Shown one piece after another: positions 48,801 to 60,028 of a stretch of 64,000 nt of DNA (position 1 is the stretch's first letter; every line of letters starts with the position of its first letter). The stretch is from contig NC_046674.1 in the NCBI RefSeq assembly GCF_003369915.1, forward strand, positions 23,253,657 to 23,317,656, read 5' to 3'. The translations under genes and the position numbers were made by a program. The DNA comes from Drosophila miranda. Lineage: Eukaryota > Arthropoda > Insecta > Diptera > Drosophilidae. The notes beneath the pieces are model-generated. The model worked only from the letters and a program-made list of their open reading frames with translations. It searched no databases and was not told where the DNA came from.

Positions 48801-50798
48801 AGGGTCGATTTTCGTTATTTATAAACCGAATTAGGGATAAACGGAAATTGGGCGTCAGGCGTTTGGCACCTTAAAAGCGGCGCTCTGCCAGCATTAAGCA
48901 GCCATATGGACCAGGATTTCAGGATTTCCAGCCCAGCAGCTGTGTGAGAAGCGCCCCAAAGCATTCGAAGCAAGTATTTAGCCGTAATTTATTCTCGCTA
49001 CGTACACTCGGAGAATAATGAGGCATAAAATACAGCTCTAAAGTGAAATTGAGTCACAATTTCTGATAAATATCTCAAGAAAAAGCTTGCATGAGGAATG
49101 ATTTTTTGGTTGATATCTTTTAAAAAACGTATTATAAAACTGAGGGAAGGTTTCGCCGAGTGTATTTCATGGGAGAGTATGCCGTAAGTTGATGTTTTGC
49201 CTTAATTGCCGTCGAAGAGTAACAAAACACCGACCTTTTCCTTATTTTTGGTTGGCGAATCAAGCGCGAAAATTGCGACACCTTGGATGGCTTTTGGGAT
49301 GGAAGGTAAACGACTTATTTAAATCAATGTTCAACAGCAGGAGTCTTAAATTTCAGATCTTGATTAGATGATGATTTGGGTACTCTCGAGGTACCTTAGC
49401 GAAGGACAATGCGTCAGATTGGGTTTCTTTTCGATGATTTTCTATGCTCAGCGGTCAATCCTTTGGAATTTCATATTCCAAAAAACACTTCGCCTACATA
49501 TGTATACGAAAAGTGGCAAGACCTAAAGAGCCTCCTGCTTTGCACCACTTTCTAATACCATGCTTTGCCATTTCAATACCCAACCAACAACAAAAAAAGT
49601 TTAGTCCTAAAGCCCACGCAAAAATCAAATCAAAAGTGGTGGGACATTAGGGGAATGAAACCGCTGGAAGTTCAAGCACGATATAAAAAACAAAAAACAA
49701 AAAAAAACTCCCAGGCGGTGGGAAAAATAAACGAAATCACGAAAATAAATAAACAAGTGAATCTCGGGGAAGGAAAGAAAGCAAAAGCAAAAAGGAGAGC
49801 CCCAAAATCAAATGCCAAACGTCAGCAGGATTGGTTGCTTCTGTGGGGGCCGGTCTGCGTTTCAGGATCTAACTCTCGGTAACCTCGTTGGGATGAGGGA
49901 ATCTAATCTTCGATATGACTGCCATTCAAAAGGTAGGGTAAAGCACTCAACTAATCTAATATCATAATAATTATAAGAGTGTACTGAAAAGTGAATAAAC
50001 TACTGAAAGAGTACAAATTGTACGGAAAATACCCCAATTACAGGTTTTTGCTCTATAAGCAATCTGTTATCCTGGTTAAGCAAATAATTCTTCAAATCCT
50101 TCAACTTATGCACATTAGACCGATTATATTTGATCTTCTACGAAAAGACAGACATGCGTAGATCGCATTCATCTTGTTTCAGAGACGCTGACGAATGCTG
50201 TAGATTGATAGACTTAAAAAAAAACGAGATTCCGAGTAGGAGTTTATAAATGGTGATTGCCAGACACATCATATCAATCATATGTGAGATTGCGTGTATT
50301 ATTTGCTGCTACTGTTAATACAAACCAAATACATACATACATACTATATATTTATGTGAAATATTTATGTATGCTTAGATAGACAAAAGTAATTTCCATC
50401 TTTAAATGAAACACATTTAATGACCCATATAGTCATTTTGCCTACTTGGCAATTCAGACAGAAATGTCTTCTTGGTGTCTTTCATCACCTTAAACATTTG
50501 TTTGTTCCAATCTTTGCATATATTTTAAACAAATTTCTGTCCGTAGATGTGTGCATGTATGCGCTTGTGTATTCATATCCATCGGAGAGAGAGATTTCTA
50601 AATAAATATGTGCATATGTATGTATGTACTTTTCTTAAGTAAAACCCATTTCTCTCTCGTATGGCTTGGCGCCTTAAGTTATTGTTGTTGGCATCATTTA
50701 CATATGTACAATATACACATACTAACAAGAAAAGGCATTACACTGCACAACAAATTGTTCTGTCAAAGTATGGGGAGGTGCAGTAAGCCACAGTATGG

Positions 50799-50800
<2 letters not shown>

Positions 50801-50830
<30 letters not shown>
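50801..50830. repeat. Poly(G) run of 30
   Basis: Thirty consecutive G residues, preceded by GGTT and followed by AGGGGAGG. Such a run can fold into a G-quadruplex and is a common place for sequencing or assembly length errors. Confidence 0.95.
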
Positions 50831-50831
<1 letters not shown>

Positions 50832-52229
50832 GGGGAGGAGATGATTATTCCTGCATAACTTAACACTGTATACATCACCATATACGAGTAGGTGCCATTT
50901 CCCTTTCCTCTTTCAGAGGGATAAGTGGTCATAAAATTATGAGCGTGGAGAAACACCATGCCGCATCCGTAGCTACATATGTATGTACATACATACATAT
51001 GTACAGATATTAACAGCTACATCTACATACATCGGCATCAACAATAACAGGAAATAGTACAAAGGCGGCGTAAAGCATTAAATGAAGCCAAACACAGAAT
51101 AGAATGGTTTTGGTGACAAAAGAGCACTGCACCACCACCACCACCAGCGTACCACCGACCAGCACCAAGAACAACAGAACAGCCTAGACGACCTACACCA
51201 CACACCGACGCATAGCAGCGCTATGATTCCGAAATAGCGCGCCGAGCTGGGGAGCAGCAGCGGCGGCAGCGTCACCATTACGTACACGGAGGGAGCGAGG
51301 AGGGCACACTCTGGTGTTCGCGGTCCGTCTTTCATGGAATTCCGTTACAAACTGATTCGGGCCAGAAGCTCGGAAATCCTTTTTGGCCACAGTGGCCGCA
51401 CAGTCGGCGTCGCAGTCGCCGCTACCATTGCCGTTTCTGTTTCCCCAAAGTGTCGTCGCAGCAGCAAGCACGGGCAAAGCAAAACAAACGGCATCCATCG
51501 TCCGTATCAGCTGATTGCACCTTCCAAGTGTCATTCCCATTTTTCCCGTTTGCTCCATTTTCGCTCTTCTCCGGAGGCTGCGCGCTATTTGCGACCCACT
51601 CTCCCAAGGAATGTAAAATAAAAGGTGTAACTGTTCAGGGAGGCTCTCTCTCTCTCTCTTGCTCCCTATCCATGTCTGCAGGCTTGCCGAAGGAAGCTAG
51701 AGGCTGCTCTTTTGGACTGTCTTACCTTCTAATCCATGTACCTTGTGCACTGACAAATGAGCGTGGGAGATAGAGGACAGCGATGCTAATGCTGTGCCTG
51801 AGGTGTATTAATATAAGGTGACGTTTGTCGTTTGTTTGCCACTCTCTCTTGAGAGGCCTTTTAGGAAATTCATCAACTGCGACATTTATTTCCCCAAAAT
51901 AATAGAACGTGTCATAAATGTATCAAATGGCATGTTCCTCCTTTGAGTTCAACCAGATATTAGAATTTTAAGCAAAACAATCCTAACGATCTCCGCATTT
52001 CTTATCAGTCTAGAAATTTGGTTTCTATGATAAAAGTTAATCGCAGAATCGGTCCCATGATGAACGGTAGGGTCTTACTTAGCTCAGTACAACAAAAAAC
52101 GTCGATCTTCTCTCTCTCATCAAACATGGCGTCAAAGCGCTCGCAGTAGTGCTGATCGTAAAACTGGATCCAAAAGAAAGTTAGCGGACCACCTTAAATA
52201 ATTTCATCATGAATCGGTCTATTTTTTAT

Positions 52230-52375
52230 ACCTGATACTCAAAATGAGTATAGGGATATATTTGATTTATGGTGAAAGTGGATGTGTGTAACGTCTAGAA
52301 GGAAGCGTTTCACACCCCATAAAATATATATATTCTTGATCAGCATCAATAGCCGATCCGATCTTATAGGAATCT
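52230..52375 (+). mobile_element. Truncated 5' INE-1-like fragment
   Basis: 'ACCTGATACTCAAAATGAG...gtggatgtgtgtaacgtctagaagg...accccataaaatatatata...gatcagcatcaatagccgatccgat' parallels 14518-14651 with scattered differences. The similarity stops before the GTCC microsatellite, so only the first part of the element remains. Confidence 0.65.
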
Positions 52376-54552
52376 TCTCTTTCCTGGCTTGGTTGTTAGA
52401 GGTCTGACTAGTGAATTAGGGTGACCACCAAGGCGTTTCCAATAAATCGCTGCATATAGTTGTAGCGGACATTGAAATGTGGACAGTCAAAACAAGTAAT
52501 TTTTTTGTTTTATAAAGTTTTCCTTTTTTTTCAAGAAAAAATATCATGAACCCAACTAAACAATATAAAAGGCAAACGAAACACATTAAAAGTTTGAATC
52601 CAAATGTCCTTGCTTTCAAAAGAATCCTTAAATCAAAAAGTATTCACTTTGGTATTCACTTTTATAATTGTGCGGAAAAATTCATTCTAGTTTTTTAGTT
52701 CTGTTATTACGTTTAGTTCTATGAATCTTGAAGAGTATGTAATGAATTTGTTGAATATTTTTTTGAGCCTCCTCGGTGTTTTAGAACTAGTTTTCTAATT
52801 GTTTTTGGTTGGTATCTTCTAATTTGCCGATTGATTCGATGTTTATATCGTTATGCTACACTTCTTCAAATATTTGTTCCAATTTAGATAACGTTTTGGG
52901 TCTCTGCATTTATATTGAAACGTTCATGATGTGCTACAGATTCTAGATCGGATTGAATGCAGGTGAAGCATTCCCAAAGCAAAACGAAAATAAATATGCC
53001 CTCCTTGATACTGATTCCCACATACTAGTATCAGATCAATCGGATGTTTAGCAGGATATCGACATGATGAATACCCATACAAGGTTGTTGACATTTTTTA
53101 CACCAGTATTTGATAGTTAAAGTTTCATGGTGAAAAGTAGCCTGGACTGGTGCTTTCTTCTAAAAACACATTTGTATTCTTCAGCTTTATTTCGTACCCT
53201 CTCAGTATATTGATTATTTTTCGTTGTCGTGTCTTTTATTGCTGCCGCATACATGGGTGACCGACCCGTAGCACACATTCTAAGTAGTCCAGTGCCACCA
53301 AGCCTTCGGTTGGCCACTCGATGTGATTTTGGAAAATTTGTAGCTAAAGTTCACGAAACCCGAAATTAGGGCTTTGTTACACGCTGACCCGGTTAGGTCG
53401 CCAAAAACTTAGGGGTTTTCCGCCCTTGCCAGTAATTCAAAATGGGGGAAACCACTTTACGTGTCCACTTCGGAAAGCCTTGGCCAAAACAGAATCTGGC
53501 TGTACTTTCTTGTATGTCGTTTCTGAAGCAATCTTAAAGTTCAGGCTGCATTTCTCGAGCTCAAGAAAGTAGGTAAAATATGGAGATATGTAGAGTCTTT
53601 GTTCATTTTTTAGATTGAAAGACATTCTTGGTGGACATAGATAATAAAAGAGACACCCTTACGAAAACAAACGACTCTATATATGCACATTCACAAGTAC
53701 CCCTGGGTATATGGGGTTTGCGTGAGACGAGGTGCCTGTTCCTATTGGCATCCGGATAACAGCGCTGTTTTGCATATCCCCAGTACCACTTCCTGGCTTC
53801 TTGACTTGGCTGCACGCCACACCAGGGCGACGCTCCTTCGTGCCGGCATGCCATTTTAAAACATCCCATCACCGTTTTGCTCGGTCCGGTTCGGTTCTCT
53901 TCATAAAAGCTGAATGCAATTTTTAACCACAAATTCTGGTTAGCTGGGCAAAGGCACTCGAATTTCAAAGTTCGAGACTGTCCATGTACATACTTTCTCA
54001 ATGATAGAAAACACCTGAGATATAAAATAAGCTAAATACGGATACTTATGATGCATTGAGTCACTTCAAGTCACTTCTTAAATTGTGGGTATGGTTCCTT
54101 TTGAACTAAGTAATCCCCATTCAACACTTGTGAAACCCTCTTAGCTGCCTTTGGGGCTGCAATATTAATTAAGTATTGCATGTACATACATATTCCATCT
54201 GACCTTTTGGATGACGGAGCACCTGTAAGTGGATATACATATGTACATATACAGCTTATTAAAGTTTAAAGCTTCTCCAACAGATATCCGAACTTCCATT
54301 TTATGGAGCGGAAAAATAATAATGTTGATAACAGTTTATTCGTGGAAATCACAACAATATGCAGAAACCTACACTATTCTCTCTTGTTTACTGATATGGT
54401 ATGAAAACTCGCAGAAAACTTCCAGAATCACTTAATGATGGTAGATTTACGACTGGGACAGACCGATTCATTTCTGATAAGCACCATCATTGTACAGTGG
54501 GCCATAAACATATTAAGGTTGATGAATTTGGCAACAAAATTTGATTCCCAGC

Positions 54553-54560
54553 TATATAAG
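54553..54560 (+). promoter_or_regulatory. TATA box of the mucin-like gene
   Basis: TATATAAG in the context GCTATATAAGAG, 41 bp upstream of the start codon, so the 5' UTR must be very short. A strong TATA box suggests strong, tissue-restricted expression. Confidence 0.6.
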
Positions 54561-54600
54561 AGACCTTCTTTAAAGAATTTTGATCATTTTGATATTTAAA

Positions 54601-56625
54601 ATGCAAAAGATCATTGCCATTTTGGTCATTGCCGCCTGCGGCCTATTAGTTTTCGTGGCGGCACAAAAGTGCCAGGAATGTCAAAGCGGTAATTCTGCCT
54701 ACTGTCATGACCAGACCTCCTATCGAAATTGCATGCGTAAGTTCCATGTTGAATTCTGGATCCCATGGGCAACATTCACAAAAGTTTTCTTACAGAAAAC
54801 AATCCCATTGGCGACATTGTGACGTGTGACAGCGGTTACGTTTGCAGCAACACCGAGGATGTCTGCGTGATGAGCTATTTTGTGGATGGATCTAGTGTGC
54901 AGGACGTATGTGGGCCATCTGGTGGAAACGGTGAAGACTGTGCGGTCTGCAGCGGCAGCAACAAATACAGCTGCGTCAGTGAGACTCAGTTTGCACGATG
55001 TGTGGATCAGCAGGTATCCACCGCCAATGTCTACAGCTGTGGCACCGATGAGATTTGTGTGATTGAGGCCCTCGCCACCCACGGCACCCTTTGTGTGCCC
55101 ACCTGTGCCGCTACCTTCGTAAGTGTCTACGTCATAACCATGAGAGAATACCCGACCTGTATCGATGCTTGATCCACAGTTGAACGAGGCGGCTCCGTGC
55201 AGCAACAGAGAGTACGTGGCACCCCCAGACCCAAGGGTACCCACTGTGGAAGAACAAGTGAAGGCTTGCCAAGAGGCAGGTGCCAATTCGAACTACCTTT
55301 ACTTCTTTACGAGATACATCAAAGATATGACATGCAATAGCTATCTCTACTGCGAGAAGGTCAGTACCGTCACGTGGATAGCCATCCTATATAGCTGCAA
55401 TGGGGACAAACCATTCTTCGATTCGGCCTCCACGACATGTGTAGCCATTCGACCGGCGGACTGCGCAGCAACAACTACGAGTAGTCCACAGGAACAGACA
55501 ACTTCTTCTTCTGCTGGGCCAACAGAAATTCCATCTACGACAGCACCTACAACGACTAGTCCGCTGGAATCAACAGAGTCTTCCACGAGCTCTAACTCCG
55601 AAGTTTCCTCTGAAACTCCATCTACGACAGCACCTACAACGACTAGTCCACTGGAATCAACAGAGACTTCCACGAGCTCTAACTTCGAAGCTTCCTCTGA
55701 AACTCCATCTACGACAGCACCTACAACGACTAGTCCACTGAAATCAACAGAGTCTTCCACGAGCTCTAACTTCGAAGCTTCCTCTGAAACTCCATCTACG
55801 ACAGCACCTACAACGACTAGTCCACTGGAATCAACAGAGACTTCCACGAGCTCTAACTTCGAAGCTTCCTCTGAAACTCCATCTACGACAGCACCTACAA
55901 CGACTAGTCCACTGGAATCAACAGAGTCTTCCACGAGCTCTAACTCGGTAGCGTCCTCTGAAACTCCATCTACGACAGCACCTACAACGACTAGTCCACT
56001 GGAATCAACAGAGACTTCCACGAGCTCTATCTCCGTAGCGTCCTCTGAAACTCCATCTTCGACAGCACCTACAACGACTAGTCCGCTGGAATCAACAGAG
56101 TCTTCCACGAGCTCTAACTCCGAAGCTTCCTCTGAAACTCCATCTACGACAGCACCTACAACGACTAGTCCGCTGGAATCAACAGAGTCTTCCACGAGCT
56201 CTAACTCCGAAGCTTCCTCTGAAACTCCATCTACGACAGCACCTACAACGACTAGTCCACTGGAATCAACAGAGTCTTCAACGAGCTCTAACTTCGAAGC
56301 TTCCTCTGAAACTCCATCTACGACAGCACCTACAACGACTAGTCCACTGGAATCAACAGAGTCTTCCACGAGCTCTAACTCCGAAGCTTCCTCTGAAACT
56401 CCATCTACGACAGCACCTACAACGACTAGTCCGCTGGAATCAACAGAGTCTTCCACGAGCTCTAACTCCGAAGCTTCCTCTGAAACTCCATCTACGACAG
56501 CACCTACAACGACTAGTCCGCTGAAATCAACAGAGTCTTCCACGAGCTCTAACTCGGTAGCGTCCTCTGAAACTCCATCTACGACAGCACCTACAGCGAC
56601 TAGTCCACTGGAATCAAAAGAGTAA
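54601..56625 (+). CDS. Secreted cysteine-rich mucin-like protein with chitin-binding-like region and tandem Thr/Ser repeats
   Basis: CDS join(54601..54736,54796..55118,55180..56625), 634 residues. A clear signal peptide (MQKIIAILVIAACGLLVFVAA) is followed by about 190 residues rich in regularly spaced cysteines. The latter part (ACQEAG...CNSYLYC...YSCNG...CVAIRPADC) has the cysteine spacing of a peritrophin/CBM14 chitin-binding domain. From codon 55534 on come 12 full copies plus a partial thirteenth of a 29-residue Thr/Ser/Pro unit (STTAPTTTSPLESTESSTSS...), an expected O-glycosylation scaffold. The architecture (secretion signal, chitin-binding-like head, mucin tail) fits a peritrophic matrix, cuticle or salivary-type secreted mucin. 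I do not recognise the specific gene. ATG 54601 is chosen because it starts the signal peptide and follows a TATA box. AATAAA is at 56741. Confidence 0.85.
55534..56622 (+). repeat. 87-bp coding minisatellite, 12.5 copies
   Basis: Exact 87-bp period (29 codons). Twelve full units and a 15-codon partial unit end at the stop codon. Copies are nearly identical, varying mainly at three sites: ESS/ETS, SNSEA/SNFEA/SNSVA/SISVA, and ESTE/KSTE. This near-identity implies recent duplication or ongoing homogenisation, and likely length polymorphism. Confidence 0.95.
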
Positions 56626-56713
56626 GAAATTATGTTTAAAACATTAATGAATTGGTTTTAAATATGGAAATGGCTCTGGGAATTTTTCAAAACAATGACA
56701 CATTTTACTACAG

Positions 56714-56746
56714 TTTATTAAAAGAATCACAATTACTTATAATAAA
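56714..56746. terminator. Overlapping convergent poly(A) signals
   Basis: Plus-strand AATAAA at 56741-56746 (mucin-like gene) and minus-strand AATAAA (plus TTTATT at 56714-56719, dCMP deaminase) lie within about 30 bp. The two convergent transcripts therefore probably overlap at their 3' ends. Confidence 0.45.
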
Positions 56747-56814
56747 TTATGAATCAAAAATGTACATAAAATTCACATCAATTTAGATTTAGTTTCGTCT
56801 GTTGAATGAGTGCT

Positions 56815-57440
56815 TCATCTATCGTCCTGGAGGAACGCGTCAAAGTCAATGAGTATCTGCTTCTGGGCGGGCACGTGCCGGGTACAGACCACGCCAACGG
56901 AGTCGAGCATGCGCCTGGATGCGCGGTATATTTGCTTATGGGCATACTTGTCCGACATGTAAAAAATTTTCTGGATGCCAGACTGCGTAACGAAACCAAT
57001 GTTGGAGTTGGGTAAATATCTGGTTGGAGTGGGTAAAAACCAGGATTACCTGTATAATGAGCTTGGCGCACTCGTTGCACGGGAAGAGCGTGGTGTACAG
57101 GCATGTACCAACCAAACTGCCGCCATTGGAGTTGAGTATGGCGTTGGCCTCGGCGTGGACCACATACAACTTCTTTTCCTCCAGGGAATCGGGAGAACTG
57201 TTCTTGCTTAACTTCGACCAGGGGAACTCGTCATCGCTGCAGTTGCGCGGTAATCCATTGTAACCAATGGCAACAATGCGCTTCTGCTGGTCCACGATGC
57301 AGGCGCCCACCTGGGTGACAGGGTCTTTGCTGCGCTGGGCTGAGAGCACGGACGTGGCCATGAAGTAATCATCCCAATGCAGGTAGTCCTGCCGCTTCGA
57401 ATTCTCTGCTTCGGAAACTTCCTTATTTGCAGATGTGTCG
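56815..57440 (-). CDS. Deoxycytidylate (dCMP) deaminase, first exon not certain
   Basis: Exons complement(56815..56982) and complement(57050..57440), at least 185 residues. The enzyme converts dCMP to dUMP for thymidylate synthesis, in the cytosol. Seen here: the start block [28 protein letters not shown], the Zn/catalytic HAEAN motif and [11 protein letters not shown] (zinc cysteines), then [16 protein letters not shown]. These match human DCTD at corresponding positions. The 57440 edge is a splice acceptor (ATTCCAG|C) and an in-frame TAA lies just upstream, so a further 5' exon must supply the start with phase 2. One candidate is ATGGT at 58426-58430, upstream of Clc. The D. melanogaster gene I link to this is CG6951, next to Clc (CG6948), from memory. 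Confidence 0.88.
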
Positions 57441-57711
57441 CTGGAATTATTAAGGATATTTTTGGATGGGTTCCTTTTGTTTTTATTTAATTAAAATTAA
57501 AAAAACTGTGTGCACATTCTTTATTGCATTCATTACATGAACCATGATCGCAAATTTTTGTCAGCAGCAATAATAATGTATTTATCATATAATTGGAATA
57601 TACAGCGAATACTTTTCAATAATAATTTTCATATTCAACTCAATGTGTGATTAGGAGAGTACATAATTAAAACTAGTTGGCAGGCAAAGCCATAGCGTCA
57701 AATTGTGACAC

Positions 57712-58380
57712 TTAGGTGGTCTTCTGCAACTGAATTGGATTCTGCTTGAGATGCAGGTATATGGAACGCATTCGAGAGACATCCTTGCCCGCCTTGTTAA
57801 CTTTCGGATTGAAGTCGCAGAGCTTGGCTATGCGCTCCCACTCAGTGCCTGGCTCGATGGTCCCGTTTTCCAATGAAGCGGCCTGCTTTTCAGCGTTTCG
57901 CGATGATTGTTTCGTCTTTGAAATCGATTCGCCAATCTGACGCAGCCAGTCGTCGAGTTCCTTTTTCGACTGCTGCCGCAGCTCCTCCTTCTTTCGCTCC
58001 TCTTCCACGTCCTTCTCCTCGAGTCGCTGCTTCTGCTCCTCCCGCCACTTGCGTATCTTCTCAGGCTCCTCCCGAGAAGGCGGAGGTCCAGAAATTCCTA
58101 CTGGCTCGTTCGACTCGCCGCCGATCACCTCGAAGCTGCCAGTTGATGATTCAAGGCCACCTCCAGTCGCAGATAGCTCGCTGCCCAGCTCCGCACCAGC
58201 ACCACTTAGGCCACCAAGACCAAGACCAAGAGCATCGTCCACTGTGGCAGCATCTGGGGCCGTGCCAGAGCCGCCTGTGATTTCTGCTTCGAGATCCCCC
58301 AATGCTGACTGCTCCCGTGCCAGGAATTCTGCCGCTGGGTCGACTTCCTCCTTCAATGCGAAATCATCACCAAAATCCAT
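57712..58380 (-). CDS. Clc: Clathrin light chain
   Basis: Intronless coding region of 222 residues. The light chain binds the clathrin heavy-chain proximal leg and regulates coat assembly and actin engagement during endocytosis. Diagnostic features: the N-terminal conserved block DPAAEFLAREQSALGDLE, an acidic/Gly-Ser linker, a central charged coiled coil (PEKIRKWREEQKQRLEEKD...ELDDWLRQIGE) that contacts the heavy chain, and a C-terminal block (WERIAKLCDFN...DVSRMRSIYLHLKQNP). Length is close to the fly orthologue as I remember it (about 219). An AATAAA for this gene lies on the minus strand at 57482-57487. The 5' UTR seems to contain a small intron ending at a TTTTAG before the start. Confidence 0.96.
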   Translation of the reverse strand: MDFGDDFALKEEVDPAAEFLAREQSALGDLEAEITGGSGTAPDAATVDDALGLGLGGLSGAGAELGSELSATGGGLESSTGSFEVIGGESNEPVGISGPPPSREEPEKIRKWREEQKQRLEEKDVEEERKKEELRQQSKKELDDWLRQIGESISKTKQSSRNAEKQAASLENGTIEPGTEWERIAKLCDFNPKVNKAGKDVSRMRSIYLHLKQNPIQLQKTT

Positions 58381-60028
58381 CTCTATTTACGCTAAAATAT
58401 GTTGATTATTTAGTGGGCGTCTCACACCATTTACACGTACGCAGGACAGGCTCAAACTGGCCACACATTCTGTGCAAGCGAGCCCACTGTAGATTTCTAC
58501 ATACCTCTCGTTGAAGTTTGCAATTCGAAACAAAGATCAGATTATGATGACTAAGAGGAAATCCGGAGAGAATATATGTTTCTTCAGTTTTCTTTTAGCA
58601 ATGAATACGTAAAATGACGGTCATTAGCACCCGAAATATCGCAGAAAAGTTATCGAGCTAGTTCGCGCAGTGTTGACTAACGTACGGCACAATTTAGAGC
58701 TGTTGCTGCTGTAGTTTATAAAAAAAACAGAACAACTTTTTGCATGGCTTGCTTAACATTTTAAATAAAAACTAAAAGCATTACAGTGTCCAATAAAGTT
58801 AAAAACAATGTAAACACTCAAGCAACAACCAAAATCTACCATTGTACAGCACTTGTGACGCAGCACATGCGATTGTGTACCCACGCCCTGGCTGCAGGAA
58901 ATGAACTGTTTATTGCTCCCGTGTATTGTTTTGACGAGCCGGTTTTACTCACCTCATTATTGAAAACCAATTTAATATGAAGACGTTAACTAAACATGCA
59001 TTTAATAATTGTCACGACGATAAAAACAGAAGACACTCGCGCCACGAACCGGTTCACTTTGGCATTATTCCCATGATCTGGTGCTCCATATCCTCTGGTT
59101 TCAATTTCTGGGCATGCACATAGAATCGCACTTCCTTCTCGTTTTGATATTGGATGTGAAGTCTATCCAATTAAATGAAATATTCTTACATAAATCAATA
59201 AATAAATCAAAAACATCGCATCGTACACAATCACATCGATAGCATAAAAACATCGCACAATTCCAAAACCATCGATATTCTCGATATCGAAGCGGCCATT
59301 TTGGAGATTGTCCACAAAAAAGTTATGCATCAAAATTGAAAAAAGTTTAGTTTGAAATTGAACTCAAAATTAGCTTGTGCATTAAGCAGTGCATAATTAA
59401 ATATAAAAAGAATGTTGGCCCGACGCAGTTCGCGCCTCCCGATTTTGTAACAACAACGACAAGTTAGTGTGGCTATCTTTCAATCTCAACAACGCAGGCA
59501 CACGCATGCATATACACATGCATGTGTGTATGTATAGATACATATGTACAACATTCAAAGTGCTAAAAATTCGAGCAATTCTGGAAAGAGGAATATTTTT
59601 TCAATGAATCTGCGCTCCTGAACAAGTAAAAATGTGCGTTCCCAATGAAACGAGACAATGTTTGCCCCTTGCTGTCCGTACACAGTCTTACGCGGCATAA
59701 TTTTTGTGTGAGCAAAAAATGCACAAAATACAGACGACGCCAAAAGAAGTTCCATTCGGGCACATACATACATACAAGTGTAGCCTGTGTACATACACAT
59801 GTACACTTGTGTGTATATTTTGATCGAAACAGCGTGGTGGATGGGCAGTAGAGTCCCGCGAATAGAACAAATAGAGTTTTTCCACCTGCCCGAGAAGCAC
59901 TCTCCCCCTCCCCCTTCCTGCGAAGATGATACAGTGAATTCACTAACAAACAAATCTCAACTTTTTTTTTTAGTTACTACTACCAGCATTAGTAGAAGTA
60001 GAAGCAGCAGAACAGCCATTACCTTCAC
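58381..60028. other. Intergenic region with divergent promoters
   Basis: Contains the Clc 5' UTR, a possible small minus-strand gene (59054-59299), CATCGATA motifs at about 59233 and 59269, and the 5' UTR of the polyQ gene, whose last UTR splice acceptor is at about 59973 (T-run then TTTAG). No other coding sequence seen. Confidence 0.45.
59054..59299 (-). CDS. Possible very small protein gene (57 residues), two exons
   Basis: complement(join(59054..59162,59235..59299)). The second exon opens after a TTGGATAG acceptor and encodes a well-composed stretch, LHIQYQNEKEVRFYVHAQKL, then KPEDMEHQIMGIMPK and stop; the frame is closed by a stop just upstream of the acceptor. Joining to an exon beginning ATGGCCGCTTCG with a weak donor (CGAT|GTGATT) closes the phase. 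The first exon is the weak part; it may instead be UTR, with the start elsewhere. I do not recognise the protein. Nearby CATCGATA motifs suggest a divergent promoter shared with the polyQ gene. Confidence 0.35.

Larger units (their letters stand above)
45040..54552. other. Long non-coding region upstream of rdgC and the mucin gene
   Basis: Both flanking genes point away from this 9.5-kb region, so it holds their promoters and upstream sequence. I see no convincing gene. Notable contents are a GGGTGC minisatellite (45836-45872), a 30-nt poly(G) run (50801-50830), TACATA simple repeats (about 50982-51001) and a truncated INE-1-like fragment (52230-52375). Positions 51100-51620 are of higher complexity and less AT-rich and could be a 5' UTR exon or promoter of a distal rdgC transcript; this is not demonstrable here. 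Confidence 0.45.

Noticed and set aside
49189..49882. Lys-rich open frames
   Set aside because: Generated by A-rich sequence (long 'aaaaacaaaaaac' runs) with no conserved features.
54720..55286. 188-codon minus-strand frame
   Set aside because: Antisense to the cysteine-rich exons of the mucin-like gene, crossing its introns.
55347..56543. 398-codon open frame on the minus strand over the mucin repeats
   Set aside because: It is the antisense of the 87-bp array. Because the period is a multiple of three, one open unit makes the whole array open. No start context or splice logic, and the sense strand has a signal peptide and gene structure.
55534..56622. CRISPR-like regular repeat array
   Set aside because: The units are contiguous with no unique spacers and are in-frame coding sequence in a fly genome.
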